Source: Ferrimonas futtsuensis DSM 18154
Lineage (GTDB): Bacteria; Pseudomonadota; Gammaproteobacteria; Enterobacterales; Shewanellaceae
Assembly: GCF_000422645.1 (NCBI RefSeq)
Contig: NZ_KE383896.1
Location: 67,461-131,460, forward strand
DNA length: 64,000 nt
Reading direction: 5' to 3'
The stretch's first letter is position 1. Each line of letters begins with the position of its first letter. The notes under the pieces were generated by a model. It worked only from the letters and a program-made list of their open reading frames with translations. It made no database searches and had not been told where the DNA came from. The translations under genes were made by a program, and so were the position numbers. Below are positions 17,608-31,074 of the stretch, in pieces.

Positions 17608-18822
17608 ATGAGGCCGTCGCAACAGACACAGAATCGGGCCCTGCAACTCAGCGGAGGAGGCAGCCGGGCCGCCTATCAGGTGGGGGTCCTCAAGGCGATC
17701 GCCAGCTTCTACCCGAGAAACCACGGCCTGCCTTTTCCCATTCTTTGCGGCACCTCGGCGGGGGCCATCAATGCGGCGACTCTGGGATGCCATGCGGGAT
17801 CCTTTCACAAGGGGGTCAGAAAGCTTGAGTGGATCTGGCGAAACTTCCGCAGTCAGCAGGTGTACCATGCGGATCTCTGGCCCGCCTCCAGGCACCTTTT
17901 GCGTCAGGTGTGGCGCCGCAAGGATCCGAAGCTGCCCCCCAGCCTGCTGAACAACCAGCCCCTGCGGGTCCTGCTTGACCGGGTCCTGCCTCTGGAGAAA
18001 CTGCAACGCCACATCGACACCGGCCACCTCAAAGCCCTGACCGTGGCCGCTTCGAGTTACGCCCACCCCTGCTGCATCAATTTCTATCAGGGGCAACAGA
18101 ACCTGGCCCCCTGGCAGAGGTTTCGCCGTCGTGGCCAGGTGGCTCAACTGACCCTGGACCACCTGATGGCCTCCTCGGCCATCCCCCTGGTGTTCCCTTC
18201 GGTGGCCATCGACGGTGACCACTTCGGTGACGGTGCCATTCACCAGCTCTCCCCCCTGAGTGCCCCCATTCACCTGGGTGCGGAGCGGATCTTCATCATT
18301 AACCTGGAGAGCCCCACGGACACACATCCGGTGCCCCATCCGCCCAACAGCGGCCGCATCACCGGTCACCTGCTGGACGCCGTGTTCTCCGATGCCCTGA
18401 GTTCGGATCTGGAGCGGGTGGCACGCATCAATGCCTCCCTGGCGCTGATCCCTCCGGAACGCCGGGTGATGCAGCCGCTGCGCACCGTAGAGACCATGAC
18501 CATCAAGCCGTCGGAGAATCTGGATGCCATCGCCCTGAAGCACTATCGTCGCCTGCCCAGAGGCGCGCGCACCCTGCTCAAGCTGATGGGGGTGGATGAG
18601 AACCGGGAATCGAGCCTGTTGAGTTACCTGATGTTTGAGTCTGAGTACTGTCAGGAGTTGATTGAGCTGGGTTACCGGGACGCCAGCGCCCAGCAACAGC
18701 AGTTGAAGATCTTCTTTGAACTGGAGGAGCTCAAGGCCCCTCCAGCAGCGCCCGCTCCGCCAGTTCAACCTGGTGAGGCGTCCCCATCAGCAGCAGCACA
18801 TCACCCCGCTGCAGGCGGGTAG
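17608..18822 (+). CDS. Patatin-like phospholipase
   Basis: 404 residues. Seen: the oxyanion loop LSGGGSRAAYQVG at 14-26, nucleophile motif GTSAG with Ser50, and the catalytic-aspartate motif FGDGA, all in order, so the Ser-Asp dyad is complete. Known: family members hydrolyse phospholipids or other acyl esters in the cytoplasm or at membranes. The last 30 residues are Ala- and Pro-rich and lie entirely within the antisense of the next gene, so they may be an extension gained by read-through. Ribosome site GGGAGG sits about 11 bp before the ATG. Confidence 0.88.
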   Translation: MRPSQQTQNRALQLSGGGSRAAYQVGVLKAIASFYPRNHGLPFPILCGTSAGAINAATLGCHAGSFHKGVRKLEWIWRNFRSQQVYHADLWPASRHLLRQVWRRKDPKLPPSLLNNQPLRVLLDRVLPLEKLQRHIDTGHLKALTVAASSYAHPCCINFYQGQQNLAPWQRFRRRGQVAQLTLDHLMASSAIPLVFPSVAIDGDHFGDGAIHQLSPLSAPIHLGAERIFIINLESPTDTHPVPHPPNSGRITGHLLDAVFSDALSSDLERVARINASLALIPPERRVMQPLRTVETMTIKPSENLDAIALKHYRRLPRGARTLLKLMGVDENRESSLLSYLMFESEYCQELIELGYRDASAQQQQLKIFFELEELKAPPAAPAPPVQPGEASPSAAAHHPAAGG

Positions 18823-20680
18823 TGGGAACAAACTCCAGCGCCTCCCCCTCCCGCTTAAGGCCGTCCAGCTGCACTCGCCAGTGGTTCAGCGGCAACTCCA
18901 CCACGAAGTGGCCCACCGCCCAGGCGTTGTCTGACAGGGTGACCGCATGCAACAGCTCCCGCCCCTGCACGGGGTCGGTGCCACCGAAGAAGCCGTGGAG
19001 CATGCGATAGCGGTCGCGTCGCTCGCGCTCGATGCGCAGCAGAATTCGGGGCAGGGGGACCCCGAGTTGGTAAAGCACCTGGGACACCAGCATCAGACTG
19101 CCTTCCAGGCTCTCGGGGATCACCTGATCGGCCCCGGCCAGCTCCAGGGCCTCGAGGGTGGCATCATCCCGGGTACGCACCAGGGTTCGGATATGGGGCG
19201 CCATCAGCTTGATGCAATCCAGCAGGTTAAAGATGTCGCGGCGATTGTCGAAGGTCACCACCACCAACCTGGCCCGGTGCAGCCCCACCTCCTTGAGGAT
19301 GTCCTGGCGCCGGCCGTCGCCGAACACCACAGGCTCACCGGCGGTCCTGGACTCCCGCACCCGGATCGGATCGAGATCCACCGCCACGAAGGGCATCTTC
19401 TCCCGCTTGAGGAAGCGGGCGATGGTCTGCCCCACCCGGCCATAACCCAGCAGCACCACATGATCCTGGGTGACCAGTTCCGGAGCTTCCGGCTCCTCGC
19501 CGAACAGCTGCTCCCGCTGCCCCAGCACTCGCTTGGCCAGCACCAGGCAGTTGTCCACCATGAAAGGCGTCAGTGCCATGGAGATCACTCCGGTGGCCAC
19601 CAGCAGGTTAGCCAGCCCCTGCTCCAACACCTGCCACTTCATCGCCAGGGCAATCAGTACGAAGCTGAACTCCCCCACCTGAGCCAGGCAGATACCCGTG
19701 GCCAGGGCGTCCTTGGTCTTCTCACCGGTGAGGGTGGCCAGCATCCAGATGATCATCGCCTTGGCCAGCATCACCAGGGTCAGCAAACCCAGCAGCAGGG
19801 GCAGTTGAGCCCAGAGCAGAGACAGATCCAACAACATCCCCACCGAGACAAAGAACAGCCCCATCAGCAGATCACGAAAGGGGCGAATGTCCGCTTCCAG
19901 CTGCTGGCGATATTGGCTCTCGCCCAGCAGCATCCCTGCCAGGAAAGCCCCCAAGGTCATGGAGAGTCCCAGAGACAGGGTGACAAAACCCGTAGCCAGG
20001 GCCACCGCCAGGGTGGTCAGCAGGAACAGCTCATCGGAGCGGGAGCGGGCCACCTCATCGAAGATCTTCGGCAGAAGATATCCCCCCAGACCCAGCAGCA
20101 ATACGAAGGCGATGGTGCCTTTGAGCAGAGCCCAGGAAAGCTCCATGGCCAGGGCCACACCGCCGCTGTCCGAGCCCAGCAGGGGGATGATGATCAGCAG
20201 GGGGATCACCGCCAGATCCTGGAACAGCAACACACTGACGGAGAGCTCGCCGTGACGACGGTTGATCCAGCCCTGCTCATCCAGCTGTTTGAGTACAATG
20301 GCGGTTGAGGAGAGGGCGATGGCACCGCCGCAGACGAAGGCGGCCCGAGGATCCAGCCCCATCCCCCAGGCGAGGACGAAGGTGCACCCCAGGGTCACCG
20401 CCACCTGGGCGCTGCCCAGACCGAACACCCTGGCGCGCATGGCCCACAGACGGGGCAGGGAGAACTCCAGCCCCAGGGAGAACATCAGGAACACCACGCC
20501 GATCTCGGCCACCAGGGCGATCTGATCGCTCTGAAGCCAGTTGAACCCCTGACTGCCCGCCAGGCCACCGGTGATCAGCCAGGCCAGGATCACCGGCAGC
20601 TTCAGCCGCCGGGTGATCACCAGGCCGGCAATGGCCACCAGTGCCAATAGTAAGATGGGGGTCAGACCGCCGTGATCCAT
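18731..20680 (-). CDS. CPA2-family monovalent cation/proton antiporter with RCK domain
   Basis: 649 residues. Seen: a hydrophobic Na/H exchanger domain (about 1-385, some 12-13 helices), an RCK/TrkA-N Rossmann domain beginning LLGYGRVGQTIARFL (GxGxxG, about 415-530), and a TrkA-C domain at the end. This is the KefB/KefC/YbaL architecture: potassium efflux or K+/H+ exchange gated by nucleotides or thiols. It follows tilS by 51 bp in the same direction and may be read with it. Its 3' end overlaps the lipase gene by 92 bp tail to tail. Confidence 0.9.
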   Translation of the reverse strand: MDHGGLTPILLLALVAIAGLVITRRLKLPVILAWLITGGLAGSQGFNWLQSDQIALVAEIGVVFLMFSLGLEFSLPRLWAMRARVFGLGSAQVAVTLGCTFVLAWGMGLDPRAAFVCGGAIALSSTAIVLKQLDEQGWINRRHGELSVSVLLFQDLAVIPLLIIIPLLGSDSGGVALAMELSWALLKGTIAFVLLLGLGGYLLPKIFDEVARSRSDELFLLTTLAVALATGFVTLSLGLSMTLGAFLAGMLLGESQYRQQLEADIRPFRDLLMGLFFVSVGMLLDLSLLWAQLPLLLGLLTLVMLAKAMIIWMLATLTGEKTKDALATGICLAQVGEFSFVLIALAMKWQVLEQGLANLLVATGVISMALTPFMVDNCLVLAKRVLGQREQLFGEEPEAPELVTQDHVVLLGYGRVGQTIARFLKREKMPFVAVDLDPIRVRESRTAGEPVVFGDGRRQDILKEVGLHRARLVVVTFDNRRDIFNLLDCIKLMAPHIRTLVRTRDDATLEALELAGADQVIPESLEGSLMLVSQVLYQLGVPLPRILLRIERERRDRYRMLHGFFGGTDPVQGRELLHAVTLSDNAWAVGHFVVELPLNHWRVQLDGLKREGEALEFVPTTRLQRGDVLLLMGTPHQVELAERALLEGP

Positions 20681-20731
20681 GGGTATCGCCTCTCCTCCTG
20701 AAAGTCTGCTTGGCGGAGAGGCGGTTGCGGC

Positions 20732-22057
20732 CTACTCCTGACGAATGGGAACCAGTCCAGGTCCCAGGGTCTCCAGTGCCTCCTGCTCCAGCCAGTAGCC
20801 CAGGGCGGCCACCAGCTTGTCGCCGAAGAACAGCATGGGGATCTGGCCTCTCAGCCAGGGGGGCACCCCAAGCTCCTGCCACACCTTCTTCAATGGCCTT
20901 GAGCCATTGCGGTTGGCGGGGCGAACCCGTCGCGTCCCCAGAAGATCATAGCGCACCAACACCGATTCTCCGGCTCGGGGCAACCTGAGCCGCTCCCCTT
21001 CGACACGCTCCTCCAGGCACCAGTGCTCGCCGTTGGCCATCTGCTGACGCACCTTGGGGATCATCATCTCCAGCTCCGCATCCAGCGAGGGTTCCTCCCC
21101 GACCAGATACAGGGCATCACGAAAACGGCGCAGCTGGCACTCACCCAACTTCAGGGAGGGCTGGGCATCCTCCCTGGCCAGCCAGAACTGCTGCAGGTGT
21201 TGCAGCTGAACCTGGGACGGCATCAATTGATTATGCTTTCTTAACCAGTACCTTACCAGATTATTTCTTCGTGGCGCACTGAGGGCGGCCAGACCACTGA
21301 TCGCCAGGCCACCGCTGGCCACCTGATGCAGCCGGAGATCCTCCTTCGCCAGTTCATCGCACAGGCTCTGCTGCTCACCACACAGCTGGGCACTGCGATG
21401 CACCGCGTGATGAAAGCCCGGCCAGCGATCTTTCATCAGTGGCAGCACCTTATGGCGCAGGAAGTTACGGTCGAATCTGAGATCGGTGTTACTGTCATCT
21501 TCGATGTGCGCCAGCCCCAATTCTGCGGCAGCCCGCTCCACCTCGCCACGAGAGTGCCCCAGCAGAGGCCGCAGCATGGTGGCACCGGCAAAGGGCTGAG
21601 AAGCGAGCATGCCCGCCAGCCCCAGGGGGCCACTGCCCCGCTTCAGGGCCAGCAGCAGGGTTTCCGCCTGATCATCCTTATGCTGGGCGGTCAGCAACAG
21701 ATCCCCAGGCAACAGCAGCTGATTCAGGGCCGCATAGCGAGCCTCACGGGCGGCGGCTTCCAGACTGATCCTCGGCCCCTGCTCCACCGCCACCTTGGTC
21801 ACCGTCAGAGGCAAGCCATAGAGTTCGGCACGACGGCGGCAATGGGAAACCCAACTCTCGGCATTGTCTGACAAGCCGTGGTTCACATGGATAAGCAGAA
21901 AAGGGCGGGAGGGAAATTCGGGACGGAGGCGGCCAAGGATGCTGGCCAGCAGCTCCGAATCGATACCGCCGCTGTAAGCCAGGACCACGCGGCGGGCATT
22001 GTCCAGATGGGCCGCCAGGGCGGCCCGAACGCTGGACTCAAGCTGGGTTAACGACAA
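20732..22057 (-). CDS. tilS: tRNA(Ile)-lysidine synthase
   Basis: 441 residues. Converts cytidine 34 of tRNA-Ile(CAU) to lysidine with ATP and lysine, so that it reads AUA. Seen: PP-loop SGGIDS at 29-34, the N-terminal ATPase domain, the TilS substrate-binding domain and a C-terminal domain. The best start is a TTG at 22057, overlapping the accA stop by 10 bp; no ATG fits the family N-terminus. Last member of the rpsB-to-tilS run, as in E. coli. Confidence 0.93.
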   Translation of the reverse strand: MSLTQLESSVRAALAAHLDNARRVVLAYSGGIDSELLASILGRLRPEFPSRPFLLIHVNHGLSDNAESWVSHCRRRAELYGLPLTVTKVAVEQGPRISLEAAAREARYAALNQLLLPGDLLLTAQHKDDQAETLLLALKRGSGPLGLAGMLASQPFAGATMLRPLLGHSRGEVERAAAELGLAHIEDDSNTDLRFDRNFLRHKVLPLMKDRWPGFHHAVHRSAQLCGEQQSLCDELAKEDLRLHQVASGGLAISGLAALSAPRRNNLVRYWLRKHNQLMPSQVQLQHLQQFWLAREDAQPSLKLGECQLRRFRDALYLVGEEPSLDAELEMMIPKVRQQMANGEHWCLEERVEGERLRLPRAGESVLVRYDLLGTRRVRPANRNGSRPLKKVWQELGVPPWLRGQIPMLFFGDKLVAALGYWLEQEALETLGPGLVPIRQE

Positions 22058-23007
22058 TAACCGTACTCCATCAATCGGTCGTAACGTTGTTCCAGCAGGG
22101 TATCCAGATCCAGCTTGTTCAACAAGCCCAGATCGCTCAAAATTTGATCTTTCAGGGAGGCAGCCATCACCTCCATGTCCCTGTGAGCACCGCCGCGGGG
22201 CTCAGAGATCACCGTGTCCACCAGCTTGAGCTCATGAAGACGCTCTGCGGTGATGCCCATGGCCTCAGCCGCCTTTGGCGCTTCCGCCGCGTCCTTCCAC
22301 AGGATGGAGGCACACCCTTCGGGAGAGATCACCGAATAGGTGGAGTATTGCAGCATGTTGACCCGGTCCCCTACGCCAATGGCCAGGGCGCCACCGGAAC
22401 CACCTTCACCGATCACGGTGCAGATCACCGGCACCTTGAGGCCAGCCATCACCTTCAGGTTACGGGCGATGGCCTCACTCTGACCGCGCTCCTCAGCGCC
22501 GACGCCAGGGTAGGCACCCGGTGTGTCGATAAAGGTGATGATGGGCATCTTGAAGCGCTCGGCCATCTCCATCAGACGCAGGGCCTTGCGATACCCCTCG
22601 GGACGAGGCATGCCGAAGTTACGACGCACCTTCTCTTTGGTGTCACGGCCCTTCTGATGGCCAATGACCATCACAGGCACACCATCGAGGCGAGCGGTGC
22701 CGCCGATGATGGCGGGATCGTCTGCATAGGCACGGTCGCCACAGAGCTCATCAAACTCGGTAAAGATCCGATCGATGTAATCCTGGGTGTAGGGGCGCTG
22801 AGGGTGGCGGGCCATCTGGGCCACCTGCCAGGCGCCGAGATCGTTAAACACCTTGGTGATCAGCTCCTCGCGCTTCTCCTCAAGCTGTTTGATCTCATCC
22901 TGCAGATCCATATCCAGGTTGCTGTTGCGGCTGACGTTCTTCAACTCGTCAATCTTTGCCTGCAGTTCGGCAATGGGCTGTTCAAAATCCAAAAAATCCA
23001 GGCTCAT
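22048..23007 (-). CDS. accA: Acetyl-CoA carboxylase carboxyltransferase, alpha subunit
   Basis: 319 residues, exactly the E. coli length. With AccD it moves carboxyl from carboxybiotin to acetyl-CoA to give malonyl-CoA. Seen: start [20 protein letters not shown] with a coiled N-terminus, then the crotonase-like core with [19 protein letters not shown] and [15 protein letters not shown]. Lies between dnaE (34 bp upstream) and tilS. Confidence 0.97.
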   Translation of the reverse strand: MSLDFLDFEQPIAELQAKIDELKNVSRNSNLDMDLQDEIKQLEEKREELITKVFNDLGAWQVAQMARHPQRPYTQDYIDRIFTEFDELCGDRAYADDPAIIGGTARLDGVPVMVIGHQKGRDTKEKVRRNFGMPRPEGYRKALRLMEMAERFKMPIITFIDTPGAYPGVGAEERGQSEAIARNLKVMAGLKVPVICTVIGEGGSGGALAIGVGDRVNMLQYSTYSVISPEGCASILWKDAAEAPKAAEAMGITAERLHELKLVDTVISEPRGGAHRDMEVMAASLKDQILSDLGLLNKLDLDTLLEQRYDRLMEYGYCR

Positions 23008-23041
23008 ACTCTGATCACCTAAAGGTGTCTGTCGACACTCG

Positions 23042-26518
<3,477 letters not shown>

Positions 26519-26521
26519 GGG

Positions 26522-27097
26522 TTACTCCAGGCCCAGTGCGCGGCGCACGGGTTTAAAGCTGGTCCTGTGGTGAGGGGTCGCCCCCTGGGTGGCCAGGGCC
26601 TCGAGGTGGGCCGCAGTCGGGTACCCCTTGTGGCCGGCAAAGCCGTACTCCGGGTAGAGTTTGTCCAGCTCCTTCATCTCCCGGTCCCGAACCACCTTGG
26701 CCAGAATGGAGGCGGCACTGATGGCCGGCTCCTTGTCGTCCCCCTTCACCAGGGCCTCGGCCGCCAGACCGCCGAAATCGGGGCAACGGTTGCCATCCAC
26801 CCGCACCAGAGTGGGAGTGAGATCCAGGCCGGCCACCGCGCGCTGCATCGCCAGCATGGTGGCGTGGAGGATATTCAGGCGGTCGATCTCCTCGACGCTG
26901 GCCCGGCCCACGTGCCAGGCCAGGGCCTTCTGCTGAATCTCGACATAGAGCGCTTCGCGGCGCTTCTCCGACAACTTCTTGGAGTCACGCAAACCTTCAA
27001 TGGGATTGGCGGGATCCAGAATCACCGCGGCAGTGACCACATCCCCCACCAGGGGACCGCGGCCCACTTCATCGACACCGGCAATCAGCTCACTCAT
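26522..27097 (-). CDS. rnhB: Ribonuclease HII
   Basis: 191 residues. Nicks 5' of ribonucleotides embedded in DNA. Seen: [14 protein letters not shown] with the DE catalytic pair, [11 protein letters not shown], and a third acidic residue in the KVVRDREM region. The ATG at 27097 has GGAG 7 bp upstream and overlaps the lpxB stop by 8 bp; a TTG 12 bp earlier is less likely. Confidence 0.96.
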   Translation of the reverse strand: MSELIAGVDEVGRGPLVGDVVTAAVILDPANPIEGLRDSKKLSEKRREALYVEIQQKALAWHVGRASVEEIDRLNILHATMLAMQRAVAGLDLTPTLVRVDGNRCPDFGGLAAEALVKGDDKEPAISAASILAKVVRDREMKELDKLYPEYGFAGHKGYPTAAHLEALATQGATPHHRTSFKPVRRALGLE

Positions 27098-28235
27098 TAT
27101 CGGCTCCAATCAGCTTTAGCACCGCCTTGGCGGCCTGTTCCGACGCATCCAGGCGCAGCTCTTGGTGCATCTGGGTGAAGGTGGCCAACAGCTCGCTGTT
27201 GTCCCCGTCAAGGTATCCGCTGACCTGCTGGGCCAGGGCTTCGGCGGTACAGGCGTCCTGAATCAGTTCAGGCACCAGGTCCTTGCCTGCCAGCAGGTTG
27301 GGCAGGCTGTATCTGTCGATGCTCATCATCCGTTTGGCGATGCGGTAGGTCATCGGGGCCAGCTTGTAGGCCACCACCATGGGACGCTTAACCAGCATCG
27401 CTTCCAGAGTGGCGGTGCCGGACGCCAGCAGAATGACATCGGAAGCGGCCATCACGGTGCGGGAGTGGCCATCCACCAGCACCAGCTCGAGCTCAGGCGC
27501 CAGTTCTGCCTTCAGGGCGTCAAACTGACTGCGCCGTGCCTCGTTGGCCAAGGGCACCACTATGGTGAGCCCGGGGTGGCGCGCTTTGAGCTGGGTGGCC
27601 GCCTCCAGGAAAGTGGGGCTCAGCCGCTTCATCTCACCACCGCGGCTGCCGGGCAGCAGCGCCAGTACCTGCCCCTCCCGGGGCAGATTCAGGGCCTCTC
27701 TGGCCTCGCCCTGGTCACTGACCAGGGGGATCTCATCCGCCAGGGTGTGTCCGACGAAGGTGCAGGGTACCCGATATTGGTCGTAAAACGCCTTCTCGAA
27801 GGGCAGCAGAGACAGCACCAGGTTGGTGGCCTTCTCAATCTTGAAGATCCGCTTCGGTCGCCAGGCCCACACCGACGGGCTCACATAGTGCACAGTAGGG
27901 ATGCCTGCGGCCTTCAGCGGCGCTTCGATGCGCAGATTGAAATCCGGGGCATCCACACCGATGTAGAGGTCCGGCTGGCGCGCCATCAGGGTGCCGATCA
28001 GCTGTTTCTTGATCTTCAGCAGACGGGGAAGGCTGCCCAGCACTTCCACCAGTCCCATCACCGCCAGGGCTTCCATATCCGCCAGGTTCTCCATCCCCAC
28101 TTCCTGCATGCGGGGACCGCCGATGCCGATAAACCGGGCGTCGGGATGACGTTTACGAAGGGCCTTCATCAGGCCGGCACCTAAAATATCGCCGGAGAGT
28201 TCCCCGGCGACGATGGCTATGGTCAACTGGCTCAA
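27090..28235 (-). CDS. lpxB: Lipid-A-disaccharide synthase
   Basis: 381 residues (E. coli 382). Glycosyltransferase joining UDP-diacylglucosamine and lipid X into the lipid A disaccharide at the inner membrane. Seen: N-terminal [18 protein letters not shown], the [13 protein letters not shown] segment and [10 protein letters not shown]. It follows lpxA by 10 bp in the lpxD-fabZ-lpxA-lpxB order of E. coli. Confidence 0.97.
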   Translation of the reverse strand: MSQLTIAIVAGELSGDILGAGLMKALRKRHPDARFIGIGGPRMQEVGMENLADMEALAVMGLVEVLGSLPRLLKIKKQLIGTLMARQPDLYIGVDAPDFNLRIEAPLKAAGIPTVHYVSPSVWAWRPKRIFKIEKATNLVLSLLPFEKAFYDQYRVPCTFVGHTLADEIPLVSDQGEAREALNLPREGQVLALLPGSRGGEMKRLSPTFLEAATQLKARHPGLTIVVPLANEARRSQFDALKAELAPELELVLVDGHSRTVMAASDVILLASGTATLEAMLVKRPMVVAYKLAPMTYRIAKRMMSIDRYSLPNLLAGKDLVPELIQDACTAEALAQQVSGYLDGDNSELLATFTQMHQELRLDASEQAAKAVLKLIGADNE

Positions 28236-28245
28236 GCCAAGCTCC

Positions 28246-29016
28246 TCAACGTACGATACCGCGGCTGGACTGCTCGACGAAGTCCGCCAGCATCCCCACC
28301 TCTGGGTGTTCGTCGGCCAATGCCCTCAGCTGAGGCATCGCCTCTGCCGTTGTCAGGCTGGAACGGTAGAGGATCTTGTACGCTTTACGGATGGCGGAGA
28401 TCCCCTCCTTGGAAAAGCCGCGGCGCTTGAGGCCTTCGTTGTTGATGCCCCGGGGCACCGCGCTCTGACCGGAGGCCATCACGTAGGGAGGCACATCCTG
28501 CAGCACCAGGGAGCAGCCTGCGGTAAAGGCGTGGGCACCAATCTTCACAAACTGATGCACACCGGTCATGCCGCCGAGGATGGCATGATCCCCCACGTGC
28601 ACATGGCCCGCGATGGAGGCGTTGTTGGCCATGATCACATGGTCACCGACCATGCAGTCGTGGGCCACGTGGGTGTAAGCCATAAACAGGTTATTGGAGC
28701 CGATCCTGGTCAAGCCCTGATCCTGTACCGTGCCACGATGGACGGTACAGCACTCACGAAATACGTTGTTGTCACCAATCTCCAGGCGGGTAGGCTCGCC
28801 GGCGTACTTCTTGTCCTGACACTCCTCACCGATGGAGGCAAACTGGAAAAACTTGTTGCCCTTGCCGATGGTGGTGGGCCCCTTGATCACCACATTGGAG
28901 CTGATCCAGGTGTCATCACCTATGACGACGCCGGCACCAATGTAGCTGAATGGACCTATGGTGACGTTGTCGCCAATCTTGGCATCGGGGTGGATTACCG
29001 CCTGGGTATGGATCAC
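28246..29016 (-). CDS. lpxA: UDP-N-acetylglucosamine acyltransferase
   Basis: 256 residues (E. coli 262). First step of lipid A synthesis: transfers 3-hydroxyacyl from ACP to UDP-GlcNAc. Seen: left-handed beta-helix hexapeptides from the start, the catalytic-histidine segment [14 protein letters not shown], and a helical C-terminus. Family proteins begin just before the first IHPTA-type rung, which selects a GTG at 29016, 8 bp after AGAGG. An upstream GTG at 29040 would overlap fabZ. It competes with FabZ for the same acyl-ACP pool. Confidence 0.95.
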   Translation of the reverse strand: MIHTQAVIHPDAKIGDNVTIGPFSYIGAGVVIGDDTWISSNVVIKGPTTIGKGNKFFQFASIGEECQDKKYAGEPTRLEIGDNNVFRECCTVHRGTVQDQGLTRIGSNNLFMAYTHVAHDCMVGDHVIMANNASIAGHVHVGDHAILGGMTGVHQFVKIGAHAFTAGCSLVLQDVPPYVMASGQSAVPRGINNEGLKRRGFSKEGISAIRKAYKILYRSSLTTAEAMPQLRALADEHPEVGMLADFVEQSSRGIVR

Positions 29017-29020
29017 GGGA

Positions 29021-29470
29021 TCAAGCCTCTCTCTTGGCACACATCAGATCTGCAGAGCAGACAACCTTACCGTCAACCTTGGCTTCGGCCGCATAGAAGC
29101 CGATGCCACGCTTGGCTTTCTGGAAGTAAACGTGCAGATCCAGGGTATCGCCCGGAGTCACCTGACGCTTAAAGCGCACATTGTCGATACCGGCGAACAG
29201 ATACAGCTCGTTTTCACCCTTGCCATAGGTCTTGAACGCCAGAATGGCGGAGGCCTGGGCCAGGGCTTCCAGGATCAGCACGCCGGGCATAATGGGGGCA
29301 GCCGGGAAGTGTCCTGGGAAGAAGGGCTCATTGTAGGTCACGTTCTTGCGGGCGTGCAGAGACTCGCCCGGAACGAAATCGAGGACCCGGTCCACCAGCA
29401 TAAAGGGGTGACGGTGTGGCAGAAACTGGAGGATCTCATTGACCTCCATGGTGTTCATTTGTTCAGACAA
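29021..29470 (-). CDS. fabZ: 3-hydroxyacyl-ACP dehydratase FabZ
   Basis: 149 residues (E. coli 151). Dehydrates 3-hydroxyacyl-ACP in fatty acid elongation. Seen: hot-dog fold with [16 protein letters not shown] (catalytic His) and [20 protein letters not shown] (catalytic Glu). The start is not certain: a TTG at 29470 has GGAG at 6 bp spacing and yields [14 protein letters not shown], which resembles Shewanella FabZ N-termini as I recall them. ATGs at 29458 and 29449 lack ribosome sites. Confidence 0.94.
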   Translation of the reverse strand: MSEQMNTMEVNEILQFLPHRHPFMLVDRVLDFVPGESLHARKNVTYNEPFFPGHFPAAPIMPGVLILEALAQASAILAFKTYGKGENELYLFAGIDNVRFKRQVTPGDTLDLHVYFQKAKRGIGFYAAEAKVDGKVVCSADLMCAKREA

Positions 29471-29484
29471 GGTGGACTCCAAAC

Positions 29485-30522
29485 TTATTCGCTGTCTTGC
29501 TCTGGCTCAGCCAACTGCTTCTCGAGCTGGCGCAAGCGCTGATACATATCTTCCAACTGGCGCGAGCGCACCGAGTTGCGACGCCAGGACTTGTTGTCCT
29601 GAATGGGAGACCCGGATGAGTAGACCCCGGGCTTGTTCAGCCCTTTGGTCACCCGAGACATCCCGGTAACATGAACGCCGTCGGCCAGCTCTATGTGGCC
29701 GGCGATGCCGCTGTTGCCGCCAATGATGCAGTGACGGCCAATCTTGGTGCTGCCCGCAACCACGGTGCACCCCGCCAGGGCGCTGTGAGCACCGATGACG
29801 TCGTTATGGGCGATCTGACACAGGTTGTCGATGATCACCCCCTCCTCGATGATGGTGTCATCGATGGCCCCCCGGTCGATGGAGGTGTTGGATCCTATCT
29901 CGACCCGGTCACCGATGATCACGGTGCCGACCTGAGGAATCTTGATCCACTGGCCACGCTCGTTGGCGTAACCAAAACCGTCCGAGCCGATCACCGCACC
30001 GGAGTGGATGATGCACTCCTCACCCACGACCACGCCGTGGTACAGGGTGACATTGGCCCAGAGGCGAGTGGCGCGGCCCACACGGGCACCACGGCCAACC
30101 ACGGTTCCGGCACCGATCTGGGCGCCATCACCGATCACCGCATCCGCTTCGACGACGGCATTGGCACCGATGCAGACCCCCTCCCCCAGTTGCGCACTGG
30201 GCTCGATCACCGCCGAAGGGTGGATGGCGTCTGCGGCCGCAGGGGTGGTATCCAGGATCTGGGCGATGCGGGCGAAGCAGACGTAGGGGTTGGCGGCCAC
30301 CAGGGCATCGCCCTGATAGTGTTCCGCATCCTGCGCAGACAAAATCACCGCTCCAGCGGCGGTGTTGTCTAACTGCTTACGATATTTGCTGTTTGCCAGA
30401 AAGCTAATCTGGTCAGGGCCAGCATTTTCAAGGGTGGCCACCCGGGCCACCACTTTACTGCCGTCCCCCTGGACTGTGGCGCCGACCAGCTCGGCCAGCT
30501 CCACCAGGGTTTTGCTTGCCAT
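29485..30522 (-). CDS. lpxD: UDP-3-O-(3-hydroxyacyl)glucosamine N-acyltransferase
   Basis: 345 residues (E. coli 341). Third step of lipid A synthesis, N-acylating the deacetylated sugar. Seen: an N-terminal uridine-binding domain (about 1-100), a long beta-helix of hexapeptides, the [19 protein letters not shown] segment with the catalytic histidine, and a C-terminal helix with charged repeats near [18 protein letters not shown]. Starts 5 bp after the skp stop. Confidence 0.97.
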   Translation of the reverse strand: MASKTLVELAELVGATVQGDGSKVVARVATLENAGPDQISFLANSKYRKQLDNTAAGAVILSAQDAEHYQGDALVAANPYVCFARIAQILDTTPAAADAIHPSAVIEPSAQLGEGVCIGANAVVEADAVIGDGAQIGAGTVVGRGARVGRATRLWANVTLYHGVVVGEECIIHSGAVIGSDGFGYANERGQWIKIPQVGTVIIGDRVEIGSNTSIDRGAIDDTIIEEGVIIDNLCQIAHNDVIGAHSALAGCTVVAGSTKIGRHCIIGGNSGIAGHIELADGVHVTGMSRVTKGLNKPGVYSSGSPIQDNKSWRRNSVRSRQLEDMYQRLRQLEKQLAEPEQDSE

Positions 30523-30527
30523 AGTGC

Positions 30528-31025
30528 TTAGTTGCCTTTACCTACAGCTTGAACCACTTTCTCGGAGATGTCCGCCGCGCTGTTGACGTACACTGCAGCG
30601 CCACGCTGCAGGATCACATCGAACTTCTCCTGCTCAGCCAGGCTGTTGATCGCCAGCTGTACCTGCTTCAGCAGTTTCTGCTGCTCTTCCTGCTGACGCT
30701 TCTGCATATCTTCCTGCAGGTTGCGGCCCTTGCGGTTGAAGTCGGCGTTCAGGCTCTCCATCTGACGGCTCAGTTCAGTTTTCTGAACGTCGGTCATCAG
30801 CAGGGCGTCCTTCTGCTGCTTATCGGACAGAGCTTTCAGCTCCTCCTGCAGCTTGCGTACGGCCGCCACACGCTCGGCAAACTCGGTTTCCAGGTTCTGC
30901 ATCATGGATTCGGCCTGAGGCAGTTTGCTCATTACCAGGCGCATGTCCACAACACCGATCTTCTGGGCCCAGGCGGAGGGAGCAACGGCAACCAACATCA
31001 GGGCAAGGGTCATTAACTTCTTCAA
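30528..31025 (-). CDS. skp: Periplasmic chaperone Skp (OmpH)
   Basis: 165 residues. Trimeric jellyfish-shaped chaperone that keeps outer-membrane proteins soluble on the way to BamA. Seen: a Sec signal peptide (MKKLMTLALMLVAVAPSAWA), a short beta segment QKIGVVDMR, then a long coiled tentacle rich in K, E, Q and L. Two in-frame TTG codons compete; the second (31025) is chosen because AGAGGA lies 8 bp before it and only 2 bp before the first (31031). Directly downstream of bamA. Confidence 0.93.
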   Translation of the reverse strand: MKKLMTLALMLVAVAPSAWAQKIGVVDMRLVMSKLPQAESMMQNLETEFAERVAAVRKLQEELKALSDKQQKDALLMTDVQKTELSRQMESLNADFNRKGRNLQEDMQKRQQEEQQKLLKQVQLAINSLAEQEKFDVILQRGAAVYVNSAADISEKVVQAVGKGN

Positions 31026-31074
31026 ACTCAAATTCCTCTGTCTTTATTAGGCGGCGACCGACGTCGCCGTTTCT

